64,000 nucleotides of DNA from Alkalicoccus urumqiensis (GTDB taxonomy: Bacteria; Bacillota; Bacilli; Bacillales; Salisediminibacteriaceae), in assembly GCF_002993335.1 (NCBI RefSeq), contig NZ_PVNS01000008.1, positions 124,001 through 188,000 on the forward strand, given 5' to 3'. How positions within the stretch are numbered: the stretch's first letter is position 1; every line of letters begins with the position of its first letter. This document shows, piece after piece, positions 33,487 through 42,148 of this stretch. Below the pieces are notes generated by a model, which was given only the letters and a program-made list of their open reading frames with translations, did not search any database and was not told the DNA's origin. The position numbers were made by a program, and so were the translations under genes.

Positions 33487-35160
33487 ATGCAGGAATGGTG
33501 GAGAAAATCTGTTGTATATCAAATTTATCCGAAAAGCTTCAATGATACGATGGGAAATGGCACCGGCGATCTGCCCGGCATCATTGAAAAACTGGACTAT
33601 TTAAAAAAACTGGGGGTGGATGTGCTGTGGCTCACCCCTCCATACCGCTCCCCCCAGAATGACAACGGCTATGATATCAGCGACTACTACGGGATTCACG
33701 AAGAGTACGGCACGATGGAAGATTTCGAAAGGCTTCTGAAGGAAGCCCACAGCCGGGATATAAAAATCATCATGGATATTGTCGTCAACCATACATCGAC
33801 AGAACATGACTGGTTTCAGAAGTCTTCTTCATCCAAAGATAATGAGTACCGGAATTACTATATTTGGAAAGACCCTGTAGACGGGGGACCGCCGACAAAC
33901 TGGCAGTCGAAATTCGGCGGAAATGCGTGGAAGTTCGATGAGAAAACGAACCAGTATTACCTTCATTTATTCGATGTAACACAGGCGGATCTTAACTGGG
34001 AAAATGAGAATGTGCGCCGGGATGTCTATGATATGATGCACTTCTGGTTTAAAAAGGGTGTGGACGGCTTCCGTCTCGATGTCATTAATCTCATTTCCAA
34101 AGATCAATCTTTTCCGGATGATGACGGGAAAACGGCTCCTGGCGACGGAAGGAAGTTTTATACCGATGGTCCGCGTGTTCATGAATTTATGCATGAAATG
34201 AATCAGGAAGTATTTTCCTACTACGATGCGATGACCGTCGGTGAGATGAGCTCGACTAATATTCAGGACTGCATTAAGTACACGCGTCCCGACCGGAATG
34301 AACTAAGTATGACGTTCAACTTTCATCACTTAAAAGTAGATTATCCAGGCGGGGAAAAATGGACCGCCGCTCCATTCGACTTTCTTCAGCTGAAGCAGAT
34401 TTTGTCCACTTGGCAGAAAGAGATGCATGAAGGAGGTGGATGGAATGCCCTTTTCTGGTGCAACCATGATCAGCCCCGGATCGTCAGCCGGTACGGAAAT
34501 GACGGCGCATACCACCGTGAATCTGCAAAAATGCTCGCCACAGCGATGCACATGATGCAGGGAACGCCGTATATTTATCAGGGAGAAGAATTTGGTATGA
34601 CGAACCCGGGATTTGCTTCCATTGAGGATTACCGGGATGTAGAAACGCTGAATTATTATAAGGCGCAGAAAGAAAAAGGCATACCGGAAGAAGATTTTAT
34701 GCCGGCAGTACGTGCAAAGTCCCGTGACAATTCCCGGACGCCGGTACAGTGGAACGCAGAGAAGCACGCCGGATTTACAAGCGGCACCCCTTGGATTCCT
34801 GTTCCGGATAATTACAGAGAGATTAATGCAGAAGCGGCTCTTCAGGATCCGGATTCCATCTTCTATCACTACCAGAAGCTGATTGAGCTGCGCCGCACGG
34901 TCGATGTTATTACAACCGGCGACTACCAGCTTCTATTGGAAGACGATCCGCGCCTGTTTGCCTATATGAGGGAGAGTGCAGACGCGCTGCTTCTCTGCGT
35001 AAATCATTTTTACGAAGGGGAAACGTCTTTTACACTTCCGGAGAAACTGAAAGGGCTCGATGGAGAAAAACTCCTGGCCAACTATAAAGATACAAAACTG
35101 CAGGCATCAACGACTGTGCGGCCGTATGAATCTTTTGTGTACCACTTTCCAAAGGTATGA
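33487..35160 (+). CDS. treA: Alpha,alpha-phosphotrehalase (trehalose-6-phosphate hydrolase)
   Basis: A 557-residue GH13 enzyme that splits trehalose 6-phosphate to glucose and glucose 6-phosphate in the cytoplasm. The start MQEWWRKSVVYQIYPKSF, MDIVVNHTS (region I), GFRLDVINL with the nucleophile Asp (about 198), VGEMSS with the acid Glu (about 253) and CNHDQPR with the third Asp follow B. subtilis TreA closely, including the shared SRDNSRTPVQW. AGGAGG is 7 nt before the ATG. The trehalose-specific phosphotransferase gene treP is not adjacent; treR follows directly. Confidence 0.93.
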   Translation: MQEWWRKSVVYQIYPKSFNDTMGNGTGDLPGIIEKLDYLKKLGVDVLWLTPPYRSPQNDNGYDISDYYGIHEEYGTMEDFERLLKEAHSRDIKIIMDIVVNHTSTEHDWFQKSSSSKDNEYRNYYIWKDPVDGGPPTNWQSKFGGNAWKFDEKTNQYYLHLFDVTQADLNWENENVRRDVYDMMHFWFKKGVDGFRLDVINLISKDQSFPDDDGKTAPGDGRKFYTDGPRVHEFMHEMNQEVFSYYDAMTVGEMSSTNIQDCIKYTRPDRNELSMTFNFHHLKVDYPGGEKWTAAPFDFLQLKQILSTWQKEMHEGGGWNALFWCNHDQPRIVSRYGNDGAYHRESAKMLATAMHMMQGTPYIYQGEEFGMTNPGFASIEDYRDVETLNYYKAQKEKGIPEEDFMPAVRAKSRDNSRTPVQWNAEKHAGFTSGTPWIPVPDNYREINAEAALQDPDSIFYHYQKLIELRRTVDVITTGDYQLLLEDDPRLFAYMRESADALLLCVNHFYEGETSFTLPEKLKGLDGEKLLANYKDTKLQASTTVRPYESFVYHFPKV

Positions 35161-35183
35161 TACACTAAATCCGGTGATTGCTC

Positions 35184-35900
35184 ATGCAGAATAAATATTT
35201 ACTGATTTACCGGCAGCTGGCTGAAAAGATTCAGTCCGGCGGATTTACGGCCGGCGAAAAACTGCCCTCTGAACATGAGCTGGCAGAAACGTATACAACG
35301 TCCAGAGAAACAATCCGGAAAGCATTAAATCAACTTGCTCAGAATGGCTTCATCCAGAAGGTCCAGGGAAAAGGATCGATCGTTCTGGAAGCAGGGAAGT
35401 ATGACTTTCCTGTATCCGGTCTCGTCAGTTTCCGGGAGCTTGCCGGAGCCCTCGGCAGAGAGCAGGAAACGCACGTGGAGAAGCTTGAGAAAAAGCCGGC
35501 GGATGCATTTTTACAGGGACAGCTGCAGGCCCCTGAAGGTGCAGAAATCTGGGAAGTGCACCGGATCCGTGAGATTGACGGGGAGCGCATTATCTTCGAC
35601 AAAGATTTTTTCAAAGCGATGTTCGTTGATCAGTTAACCGAAGAAATCTGCCGCACATCCATTTATGATTATATTGAACAGGATCTCGGGATGATGATCA
35701 GCTTTGCGAAAAAGGAGATTACTGTAGAAGAGCCGACGGAGGAAGATAGAGCCTATCTTGATCTGGAAGGCTACCCGATGATTGTCGTCGTGAAAAACTA
35801 TGTCTATTTCGATGATGCCAGTCTATTTCAATATACGGAATCCAGGCACCGGCCGGACAAATTCAAATTCGTTGATTTTGCCAGACGCACACAGTATTAA
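35184..35900 (+). CDS. treR: Trehalose operon repressor, GntR family
   Basis: A 238-residue regulator. The N-terminal winged helix (EKLPSEHELAETYTTSRETIRKAL) and the GKGSIVLE wing are followed by a UTRA effector domain that in TreR binds trehalose 6-phosphate. FPVSGLVSFRELA at the domain junction is nearly the same as in B. subtilis TreR. It lies 23 nt after treA, with a modest GGTGA site before ATG 35184. It should repress its own operon through the palindrome at 33437. Confidence 0.92.
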   Translation: MQNKYLLIYRQLAEKIQSGGFTAGEKLPSEHELAETYTTSRETIRKALNQLAQNGFIQKVQGKGSIVLEAGKYDFPVSGLVSFRELAGALGREQETHVEKLEKKPADAFLQGQLQAPEGAEIWEVHRIREIDGERIIFDKDFFKAMFVDQLTEEICRTSIYDYIEQDLGMMISFAKKEITVEEPTEEDRAYLDLEGYPMIVVVKNYVYFDDASLFQYTESRHRPDKFKFVDFARRTQY

Positions 35901-35901
35901 C

Positions 35902-35939
35902 AAAAGCAGAAGGATCTCCGCGGAGATCCTTCTGCTTTT
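35902..35939. terminator. Bidirectional terminator after treR
   Basis: A fully self-complementary 38-bp sequence with arms of 19 bp (aaaagcagaaggatctccg) and T/A runs at both ends. Confidence 0.92.
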
Positions 35940-35953
35940 TGTATAGGTGCTGA

Positions 35954-36826
35954 TCAGGACGTTTTCTTTTTCATCGTCTGTACAATTGCCTGCTTCAGCG
36001 ATGGTTCATCAACCGTCTGCTGCAGCCATTCTTTCATGCTGCCAAACGATGACTGCTTGATACGCCGGGAAAATTCCACCAGCGTGTTCCGCAGTACGCC
36101 GTTTCCAAACTCGCGTTCCAGCTGATCGGCACGCGTCAGAATTTCACTGCATACGGCTGTATCTTCAAGTGGGGCGGTTTCTGCAGCGAAGCCGAGAAAT
36201 TCAGCAGCGGTCCGGCCCTCATTTGCGTAGAAATAGTCCTGCATGGCAAGCTCGAGAAGCTCCGGATGTTTGACGATATCCAGTGCCAAAGGTGGAATGA
36301 GCTGGTCCAGCCGGTGCGCTTTCAAAAATGAATACGCCTTTTTTGAGTTCGCAGTCTCGAGCGCATCGAACAGTGCTTCCATGATAAGAGAATCGTCTGC
36401 GCCGTCCATTTCGCGCTGCAGTGCGATCAGTCTGGAAGGCCACTGATTTTTAATATCTTCAAGGTGCTCATCCCGCAGAAGCTTTTGAATGCGGGGGTTT
36501 TTCATTTTTGCTTCGGATTCGGATTTTAATGCATCCTTTAAATCATCCTGTGTGACGCGGTGCTGCTGCTTTCTCGCCTGAATCTGCTTATACCGCTCCA
36601 GGGCCTCCCCGGATGCTTTCGTCGTTTTGTTGGAAAGGAAAAAGGAGTCGAGAAATTGGCCGTCGTAGTCCATTGTGGCAAAAATGACGGGAACTTCATG
36701 ATCAAACAGCAGAACATCCACCGTTTTTTTCTGGGACTGATCCTCATATTTGATCACATAGTAGCGCTGTTTTTCCTGATCGGAGAACACTTTTTTACCT
36801 AAAAAGCTTGGTGCTGGTGTTTTCAT
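35954..36826 (-). CDS. Conserved-looking cytoplasmic protein, unknown
   Basis: A 290-residue soluble protein without a signal peptide or membrane helix. Residues 1-75 look like a small beta-rich domain (RYYVIKYEDQ, VDVLLFDHEVPVIFATMDYDG). The remainder is helical and charged, with many Lys, Glu and Gln residues and a long linker helix near 80-130. I cannot assign it to a family. The ATG is preceded by AGGAGT-like sequence about 8 nt upstream. It may be co-transcribed after the small membrane protein gene 30 nt upstream (36857-37072). Confidence 0.65.
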   Translation of the reverse strand: MKTPAPSFLGKKVFSDQEKQRYYVIKYEDQSQKKTVDVLLFDHEVPVIFATMDYDGQFLDSFFLSNKTTKASGEALERYKQIQARKQQHRVTQDDLKDALKSESEAKMKNPRIQKLLRDEHLEDIKNQWPSRLIALQREMDGADDSLIMEALFDALETANSKKAYSFLKAHRLDQLIPPLALDIVKHPELLELAMQDYFYANEGRTAAEFLGFAAETAPLEDTAVCSEILTRADQLEREFGNGVLRNTLVEFSRRIKQSSFGSMKEWLQQTVDEPSLKQAIVQTMKKKTS

Positions 36827-36856
36827 GTAACAGGACTCCTTTCCATAAGTAAGATG

Positions 36857-37072
36857 TTAGTCGCTGCGGATAATCAGGTAAACAATCAAGCCGAGAATCG
36901 GAAAGAAGAGCGTTCCGATCAACACGACCAGTGCATATTCACGCGACCGGCCGAGCCGGAGGGAGTCGCGGTACGCCCAGATGCTCGTAAATATATTCAA
37001 TAAAAAGATACCGAGTATAAAGAAAAGGAAGACTAGCATACTGCCTCCTGCCATCATCATCTGAAGTATCAC
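36857..37072 (-). CDS. Small two-helix membrane protein
   Basis: A 71-residue protein with two membrane helices (about residues 10-32 and 46-67) joined by a basic loop (RDSLRLGRSREYA). The pattern resembles the small PLDc_N-type or cardiolipin-synthase N-terminal anchors, without any catalytic domain. The GTG start has AGGAGGTGA 7 nt upstream, a very strong site. Thirty nt separate it from the next gene on the same strand. Confidence 0.65.
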   Translation of the reverse strand: MILQMMMAGGSMLVFLFFILGIFLLNIFTSIWAYRDSLRLGRSREYALVVLIGTLFFPILGLIVYLIIRSD

Positions 37073-37217
37073 TGCGTCTCACCTCCTGCCTTCTCTTTCC
37101 ATCTTACCGGTTTCCACGCGCAATGTGTAGGCATACAGCGAAATCGTTTTGATTGAAACAGGATTTTTCCAGTCAGGAAGGAAATCTGCTGTTATTTTCA
37201 TATGTTTATGGTACGAT

Positions 37218-37233
37218 ACTTGTACGGATAAGT
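37218..37233 (+). promoter_or_regulatory. AraR-type operator upstream of araR
   Basis: ACTTGTACGGATAAGT is a 16-bp dyad agreeing with the B. subtilis AraR operator ATTTGTACGTACAAAT at 12 of 16 positions. It lies 18 bp before the araR start, a natural place for autorepression. Confidence 0.6.
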
Positions 37234-37250
37234 TTAGAGGAGGGCTGGCT

Positions 37251-38360
37251 TTGAATACGAAATACAATACAGTGAAAGAGCAGATACGGTCGAATATTCT
37301 AGCTGGAATGCATCAGCCGCACGAAAAAATAGGTTCGGAAAATGAATTGATGAAAGAGCATCAGGTCAGCCGTCATACCGTGCGAAAAGCTATTGATGAT
37401 CTTGTTAACGAAGGCTGGCTGTATAAAAAACAGGGTGCCGGCACATTTTGCGCCGAGAGACTGGTGCGGGAGACAGCTCCAGGCGGGAGAAAAAAGAATA
37501 TTGCTGTTATCACGACGTATTTTTCTGATTACATTTTCCCGACGATCATCCGTGGGATTGAGAAATATTTAAGTGAGAACGGATTCCATATGACCGTATT
37601 CAGTACAAACAATGATATTGACCAGGAACGGCGCTGCCTGGAAGCAGTTCTGTCTCAGCAGTTTGATGGTATTATCGTAGAGCCGACGAAAAGCGCCCTG
37701 CCGAACCCGAATATTAATTATTACTTGAATATGGAGCGTCTCGGCATTCCCTACGTCATGATCAATGCCTATTATGAAGAGCTCGAACCGCTTCACCTCA
37801 TGATGGATGATGTAAAAGGGGCGTACCTGCAGACAAAGCATCTCCTGGAAGCAGGTCACGAGAACATTATGGGCTTCTTTAAAAACGATGATATTCAGGG
37901 AACGAAGCGGATGAAAGGATTTATTAAAGCGCACCGTGAGCACCGTCTTCCGGTGAGTTCAGAAAACATCGTCACGTATACAACGGAGGAAAAAGAAATA
38001 CTGCCCATGCAGGCCTTAAAAGAAAGGCTCCGCAGCGGAAGTCAGCTTCCGACAGGAATTGTCTGCTATAACGACCAGCTGGCCGTCCGCCTGCTCGATG
38101 TAATACGGGAAAGGAAGATACGAGTTCCGCAGATGCTCTCCCTCGTTGGGTATGATGACTCCAACCTTGCAACGGCTTCAGAAGTGAAGCTGACGACAAT
38201 TCGTCATCCACAGGAACAGCTTGGAGAGGATTCCGCGCGGATTCTGCAGCAGCTGATTGAAGGCCAGCAGATGGAGGTGGAATCGAAGCTGTATGACCCT
38301 GAATTGATTATCCGCACATCCACCGCTTCGAAGCGCCCGCAGACAGCAGAGACTACCTGA
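37251..38360 (+). CDS. araR: Arabinose-responsive repressor AraR
   Basis: A 369-residue chimeric regulator: a GntR winged helix at the N-terminus (ENELMKEHQVSRHTVRKAID, then GAGTF) joined to a LacI/GalR-type sugar-binding domain. VITTYFSDYIFPTIIRGIE, EPTKSALPNPNI, MMDDVKGA and GYDDSNLA agree closely with B. subtilis AraR. TTG at 37251 follows GAGGAGG. No arabinose genes are seen in the window, so the regulon (araA, araB, araD, transporter) must lie elsewhere if present. A terminator follows. Confidence 0.9.
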   Translation: MNTKYNTVKEQIRSNILAGMHQPHEKIGSENELMKEHQVSRHTVRKAIDDLVNEGWLYKKQGAGTFCAERLVRETAPGGRKKNIAVITTYFSDYIFPTIIRGIEKYLSENGFHMTVFSTNNDIDQERRCLEAVLSQQFDGIIVEPTKSALPNPNINYYLNMERLGIPYVMINAYYEELEPLHLMMDDVKGAYLQTKHLLEAGHENIMGFFKNDDIQGTKRMKGFIKAHREHRLPVSSENIVTYTTEEKEILPMQALKERLRSGSQLPTGIVCYNDQLAVRLLDVIRERKIRVPQMLSLVGYDDSNLATASEVKLTTIRHPQEQLGEDSARILQQLIEGQQMEVESKLYDPELIIRTSTASKRPQTAETT

Positions 38361-38403
38361 AACAGACAGGAAAGTTCATTGAAAAAATAAAGAGGTACTG
38401 ACA

Positions 38404-38442
38404 AAAAGAGACGTTCCCGACTCAGCCGGAAGCGTCTCTTTT
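38404..38442. terminator. Bidirectional terminator after araR
   Basis: aaaagagacg pairs with cgtctctttt around a partly paired loop, with T/A runs on both sides. Confidence 0.85.
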
Positions 38443-38489
38443 TTGATGATTCACTGTATCTGCGGCTCAGATAAAAATGACTAAAAGCG

Positions 38490-39395
38490 TTATTCCCCGA
38501 CAAGGTCGTACAGCGCTTCTTCCAGCTCTGCGTAGTCAAAGTGGAAGCCTGCGTCGAGAAGCTTCTGTGGAATGACCTGCTGGCCTTCCAGAATGAGAAC
38601 ACTCATGTCACCGAGAACCAGCTTAAGTACGTTGGACGGAACCGGTGCCCAGAACGGTTTGTTCAGCACATCGGAAAGCGTGCGGCCGAATGTTTTCATG
38701 CGGGCCGGCTGTGGGGCAGTCATGTTGACCGGACCGCTCATCGATTCATTATTGATGCAGAAAATGAGGGCGTTTGCGACATCTTCCACGTGGATCCAGG
38801 ACATCCACTGTTCACCGGTACCAATTTTTCCGCCGGCACCTAGTTTAAACGGCGGCAGCATTTTTTTCAGTGCACCGCCCTCTGCGGACAGAATGATGCC
38901 GAACCTGGCACAGACGGTCCGGATTTCTTCCGGTGTACCGTCCGTCTCCTTTTCCCAGCGCGTGACAACCTCGGCAAGAAAATCATTTCCCGGCTCCGTA
39001 TGCTCTTCGGTAAACGCTTCATGAAACGACGTTCCGTAGTAGCCGACGGCAGAACCATTAATGAATACGGACGGTTTCTGTTTCAGCGCATGAAGAATCC
39101 GTACCGCTTCACGCGTAACATCGATACGGCTGTCGAGAATTTCCTGCTTTTTTGCGTCGGTCCAGCGTCCGCTGTTTAAGCTTTCTCCGGCAAGGTTAAT
39201 AAAGGCATCGATGCCTTCGAGACTTTCCTCCGGAACCGCCTGTCCTGTCAGCCAGGCGACATAACGTACGGATGGTGATGAGCGTTTATTATATGGATTT
39301 CGTGTGAGGATAAGGACTTCATGCCCTGCATCCGCCAGTTTTTTGGTCAGCGTACCTCCGACAAGACCGGAACCTCCGGCAATTGCTACTTTCAT
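38490..39395 (-). CDS. yfhF: NAD-dependent epimerase-like protein, TIGR01777/YfhF family
   Basis: A 301-residue extended SDR. The N-terminal GGSGLVGGTL loop binds the nucleotide, followed by NLAGESLNSGRW near residue 75 (family hallmark), GSAVGYYG near residue 125 and the C-terminal DUF1731-type helix (PVPSNVLKLVLGDMSVLILEG). E. coli YfcH belongs to the same family; no reaction has been proven. AGGAGGGG precedes the ATG. In B. subtilis it also lies next to recX, which marks the start of the conserved yfh block. Divergent from recX with shared palindromes between. Confidence 0.88.
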   Translation of the reverse strand: MKVAIAGGSGLVGGTLTKKLADAGHEVLILTRNPYNKRSSPSVRYVAWLTGQAVPEESLEGIDAFINLAGESLNSGRWTDAKKQEILDSRIDVTREAVRILHALKQKPSVFINGSAVGYYGTSFHEAFTEEHTEPGNDFLAEVVTRWEKETDGTPEEIRTVCARFGIILSAEGGALKKMLPPFKLGAGGKIGTGEQWMSWIHVEDVANALIFCINNESMSGPVNMTAPQPARMKTFGRTLSDVLNKPFWAPVPSNVLKLVLGDMSVLILEGQQVIPQKLLDAGFHFDYAELEEALYDLVGE

Positions 39396-39411
39396 GATGA
39401 CCCCTCCTGGT

Positions 39412-39508
39412 TTATTCTTAAAGAATAAGTAATGGCAGATTTCTGCTTGTATAATCAGCATCCGGAAAATGATTCCGTATATAAGGGTAGTATTCCTTAT
39501 TCGAATAA
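39412..39508. promoter_or_regulatory. Two related palindromes between yfhF and recX
   Basis: TTATTCTTAAAGAATAA (39412-39428) and TTATTCGAATAA (39497-39508) share the half-site TTATTC/GAATAA. Their position in the divergent promoter region suggests one regulator acting on both genes. I do not recognise the cognate protein. Confidence 0.4.
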
Positions 39509-39534
39509 AATTGAAACGTGAAGGGGGAAACTGT

Positions 39535-40353
39535 ATGCCGGAACTTGCCCGCATTCAGACAGCAAAAAAGACGAAGAACAGGTATCATCTTTTTGTTAAA
39601 GAAGGGGAAGGCGAAACGTATGCCTGCTCCATCTCTGAAGATGTGCTCGTCAAAGAAGGACTTCAGAAAGGTCAGCAGCTGTCCGGGGACGATTTGGAAA
39701 GACTGAAAGAAACAGACGCTCTGGATAAAGCATTCCAGAAAGCATTGAACTACCTCTCCTACCGGATGCGCTCAGAAAAAGAAATCCGGGATTATTTAAA
39801 GCAGGAGGAGGTCCCGCCTGAAGAAATCGACGATATGATCAGCCGTCTGGAAGAGCTGGACTTTCTTCATGATGCCCGCTTTGCTGAAGCGTTTGTAAGG
39901 ACGAAGCGGGATCAGTCTAAAAAGGGACCGATGGTTATTCGTCAGGAACTTTTTCAAAAAGGCATATCTGATGCCGTTACGGCCCAGGCACTGGAGCAGT
40001 ATTCGGAAGAACAGCAGATTGATGATGCCATAAAGCTGGTGGAAAAAAAGCAGCATTCCTACAAAAAGGAATCTACGAGACAGCGGGAACAGAAATTGAT
40101 GCAGTTCCTGATGCAGCGGGGATATTCCTCCGCAGTAGCCTCCACGGCAGTAAAGGAGGCTGACCTCGAAGAAAGTCAGGCTATGGAGGAAGAGGCGCTC
40201 GACAAGTGGGCGGAAAAAGCGTGGAGAAAATATGAAAAGGATGATCCGTGGAAGCGGCGTCAGAAAGTAAAGCAGGCCCTTTACCGTCGTGGATTTTCCG
40301 GCGATCCGGTAGAAGCATGGATGAATGAGAAGGAAATGGAAGAGGAAGGCTGA
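39535..40353 (+). CDS. recX: RecA regulator RecX
   Basis: A 272-residue modulator of RecA filaments. The three-helix repeat pattern is clear: ALNYLSYRMRSEKEIRDYL, LEELDFLHDARFAEAFV, and further repeats with GPMVIRQELFQKGI and a C-terminal ALYRRGFSGDPVEAW. The length matches Bacillus RecX, which is longer than the proteobacterial form. ATG 39535 follows AAGGGGG. Next to yfhF, yfhH and yfhJ exactly as in B. subtilis. Confidence 0.9.
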   Translation: MPELARIQTAKKTKNRYHLFVKEGEGETYACSISEDVLVKEGLQKGQQLSGDDLERLKETDALDKAFQKALNYLSYRMRSEKEIRDYLKQEEVPPEEIDDMISRLEELDFLHDARFAEAFVRTKRDQSKKGPMVIRQELFQKGISDAVTAQALEQYSEEQQIDDAIKLVEKKQHSYKKESTRQREQKLMQFLMQRGYSSAVASTAVKEADLEESQAMEEEALDKWAEKAWRKYEKDDPWKRRQKVKQALYRRGFSGDPVEAWMNEKEMEEEG

Positions 40354-40417
40354 TGCCGGAAAACTTTCGCCTGCATGGGTAGAGCAGGTATACTGATAGA
40401 AGAGGAGGGATTCTTCT

Positions 40418-40735
40418 ATGACACAACAGTACAGCAGCATGACAAAAGGGGAACTGGAACAGGAGATAAAAGAACTTCGTGTTCTCGCACAGAAGGCGGA
40501 AGCCAAAGGAATGATCAATGAATACGCGGTTCATGAGCGGAAGCGGGTCATGGCAGAGGCGTACCTTCTTGACCCGGATTCGTTCAAGCCGAAAGAAACG
40601 TATGTCATCCGGGACAGTCCCGGTGAACCATTTGAAATCAGCTATATGAATGGTGTTTTCGCCTGGGGCTACCGGAACGGCGGCTCCAAGCTGGAGGCAG
40701 TGCCGATTTCCGTGCTCGGCGAGCGCATGGATTAA
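40418..40735 (+). CDS. yfhH: YfhH family protein (DUF1811)
   Basis: A 105-residue cytoplasmic protein. SMTKGELEQEIKELRVLAQKAEAKGMINEYAV-type helix pair, then AEAYLLDPDSFKPKETY and a small beta-barrel ending FAWGYR, follow the YfhH family. The AGGAGGG site is 8 nt before the ATG. No function is established; the gene is stably found next to recX in Bacillaceae. Confidence 0.85.
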   Translation: MTQQYSSMTKGELEQEIKELRVLAQKAEAKGMINEYAVHERKRVMAEAYLLDPDSFKPKETYVIRDSPGEPFEISYMNGVFAWGYRNGGSKLEAVPISVLGERMD

Positions 40736-40753
40736 GGAAAGGAGGCAGAAGAC

Positions 40754-41020
40754 ATGGAAGAGCAGATCAAGCGGCTGACAGAGATGCTTCTGGAAAAAAA
40801 TGATCAACTATCCTACATGGATGCCCGCACATGGGTGGAGCTTTTATGGGAAGACTTCGAAGCGACACGCGCGAAAGCAGGGCGGGAATACCAGGGAAAA
40901 GAAATGACGGAGCGGATTGTGGAGCAGTGGATTCAGCATTACGGACCGAGGCTGCATGAGCTTGCACAAACCCACCCTCAGTATAAAAAGTGGTTCGAGC
41001 ATAAGCAGTTCTTTCAGTAA
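40754..41020 (+). CDS. yfhJ: YfhJ family protein (WVELL motif)
   Basis: An 88-residue helical protein whose name-giving WVELLW segment lies at about residues 25-30, then ATRAKAGREYQG and a C-terminal Trp/Phe-rich helix. It follows yfhH by 18 nt with a GGAAAGGAGG site, so both are translated from one mRNA. Function unknown. Confidence 0.85.
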   Translation: MEEQIKRLTEMLLEKNDQLSYMDARTWVELLWEDFEATRAKAGREYQGKEMTERIVEQWIQHYGPRLHELAQTHPQYKKWFEHKQFFQ

Positions 41021-41046
41021 AAAATATACTGCTGAGCGGAGAAAAA

Positions 41047-41079
41047 ACGCTCCCTCCGGAATCATCCGGAAGGAGCGTT
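41047..41079 (-). terminator. Terminator serving yfhP
   Basis: aacgctccctccgga pairs with tccggaaggagcgtt (small asymmetry). The T-run lies on the minus strand (41041-41046 reads A on plus), so it ends the yfhP transcript. Confidence 0.75.
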
Positions 41080-41092
41080 ACGGCTCTTCTGC

Positions 41093-42067
41093 TCAGGCGT
41101 AGGTTAATTTCCGCCGCAGCGTATTCGTATTGTAAATCCAGCCTGTGTAGGAACTCAGTACGTTCAGATCTTCATCCAGACGCACGATGGCAACAAAGGG
41201 ATAATAGCCTTTGCTCCGGTAGCGCAGGTCGACAAATTTGACGGAATAGCCGTGCTTTTCAATCGACACTTCCCAGCGGTAGGCTGGAGAAAACGAAAGA
41301 AATGCTTTCAGGTTATCATCGTTTCTTGCAGCATTGATTACCCTGTCGTCCGGGATCGGTTCAAAAGGATATGTTTCAAAATAGCGGATGCCCCGCCGGT
41401 TCGCCTCTGCTACATACATTTTACGCGCGGTCCGGACCACGATGTGCCACCGGGACCACCGGAATGTCGGTGACGTAAGAATGTGGGTTGCCTCCGGATG
41501 GGCGGAAAGCATCTGCCGGTGGATCTGCCGCTGGGCGTGAATCCGCCAGAGGTAATAAAAAATAACGATGATATAGAGCACAAGAAATGTCCACCCGGGC
41601 GGCGTGCCGAACCGCCAGAAGATAATCGCTGTGATGTGGGCAATAAAAATGAACGGATCAAAGATGTTGATGACCCCGAGCGCCAGCCATTTATTGTATA
41701 TCGGAGCGAATGCTTTCGTTCCATAGGCATTGAATATATCTACATACACGTGAAGAAACACAGCGAAAAACGTCCACATCCATAAATGCCATGGATCCGG
41801 CACAGGCATCAGCATCATCAGGAGAAGCGTGAGTACGGTCGGCCAGATAAACCAGAATGGAATGGAGTGGGTGGCTCCACGGTGGTTGCGGATATAAACA
41901 GCATTGTTGCGGAGTTTTAAAACGGTATCAAAGTCAGGGGCCTGGGAGCCGACGATCGCACCCACCATGACTGCCTGCGTCATCGCAGGATCTCCGGAAA
42001 CGACCGGATCAAGTGCTGCGAGTCCGCCGACAGCAATGCCCATGACGACATGCGTTGCAGAATCCAT
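41093..42067 (-). CDS. yfhP: Membrane metal-dependent hydrolase YfhP
   Basis: A 324-residue protein of the YdjM/YfhP family (membrane-bound, metal-dependent hydrolase). The motif DSATHVVMGIAVGG opens it; potential metal ligands lie in NHRGATHSIPFW near residue 70 and in HVYVDIFNAYGTKAF near 120. About five membrane helices are followed by a soluble C-terminal third. GGAGGG precedes the ATG at 42067. In B. subtilis the gene also sits divergent from mutY. Proposed to act on lipids (inference from the family). Confidence 0.85.
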   Translation of the reverse strand: MDSATHVVMGIAVGGLAALDPVVSGDPAMTQAVMVGAIVGSQAPDFDTVLKLRNNAVYIRNHRGATHSIPFWFIWPTVLTLLLMMLMPVPDPWHLWMWTFFAVFLHVYVDIFNAYGTKAFAPIYNKWLALGVINIFDPFIFIAHITAIIFWRFGTPPGWTFLVLYIIVIFYYLWRIHAQRQIHRQMLSAHPEATHILTSPTFRWSRWHIVVRTARKMYVAEANRRGIRYFETYPFEPIPDDRVINAARNDDNLKAFLSFSPAYRWEVSIEKHGYSVKFVDLRYRSKGYYPFVAIVRLDEDLNVLSSYTGWIYNTNTLRRKLTYA

Positions 42068-42148
42068 ACGCTTCCCTCCATCACATTGCAGGCGTTGGTA
42101 CTGATAGTTTACCCCTTTTTCCATAGAATCAAAAGAGGTGTTTTCACA

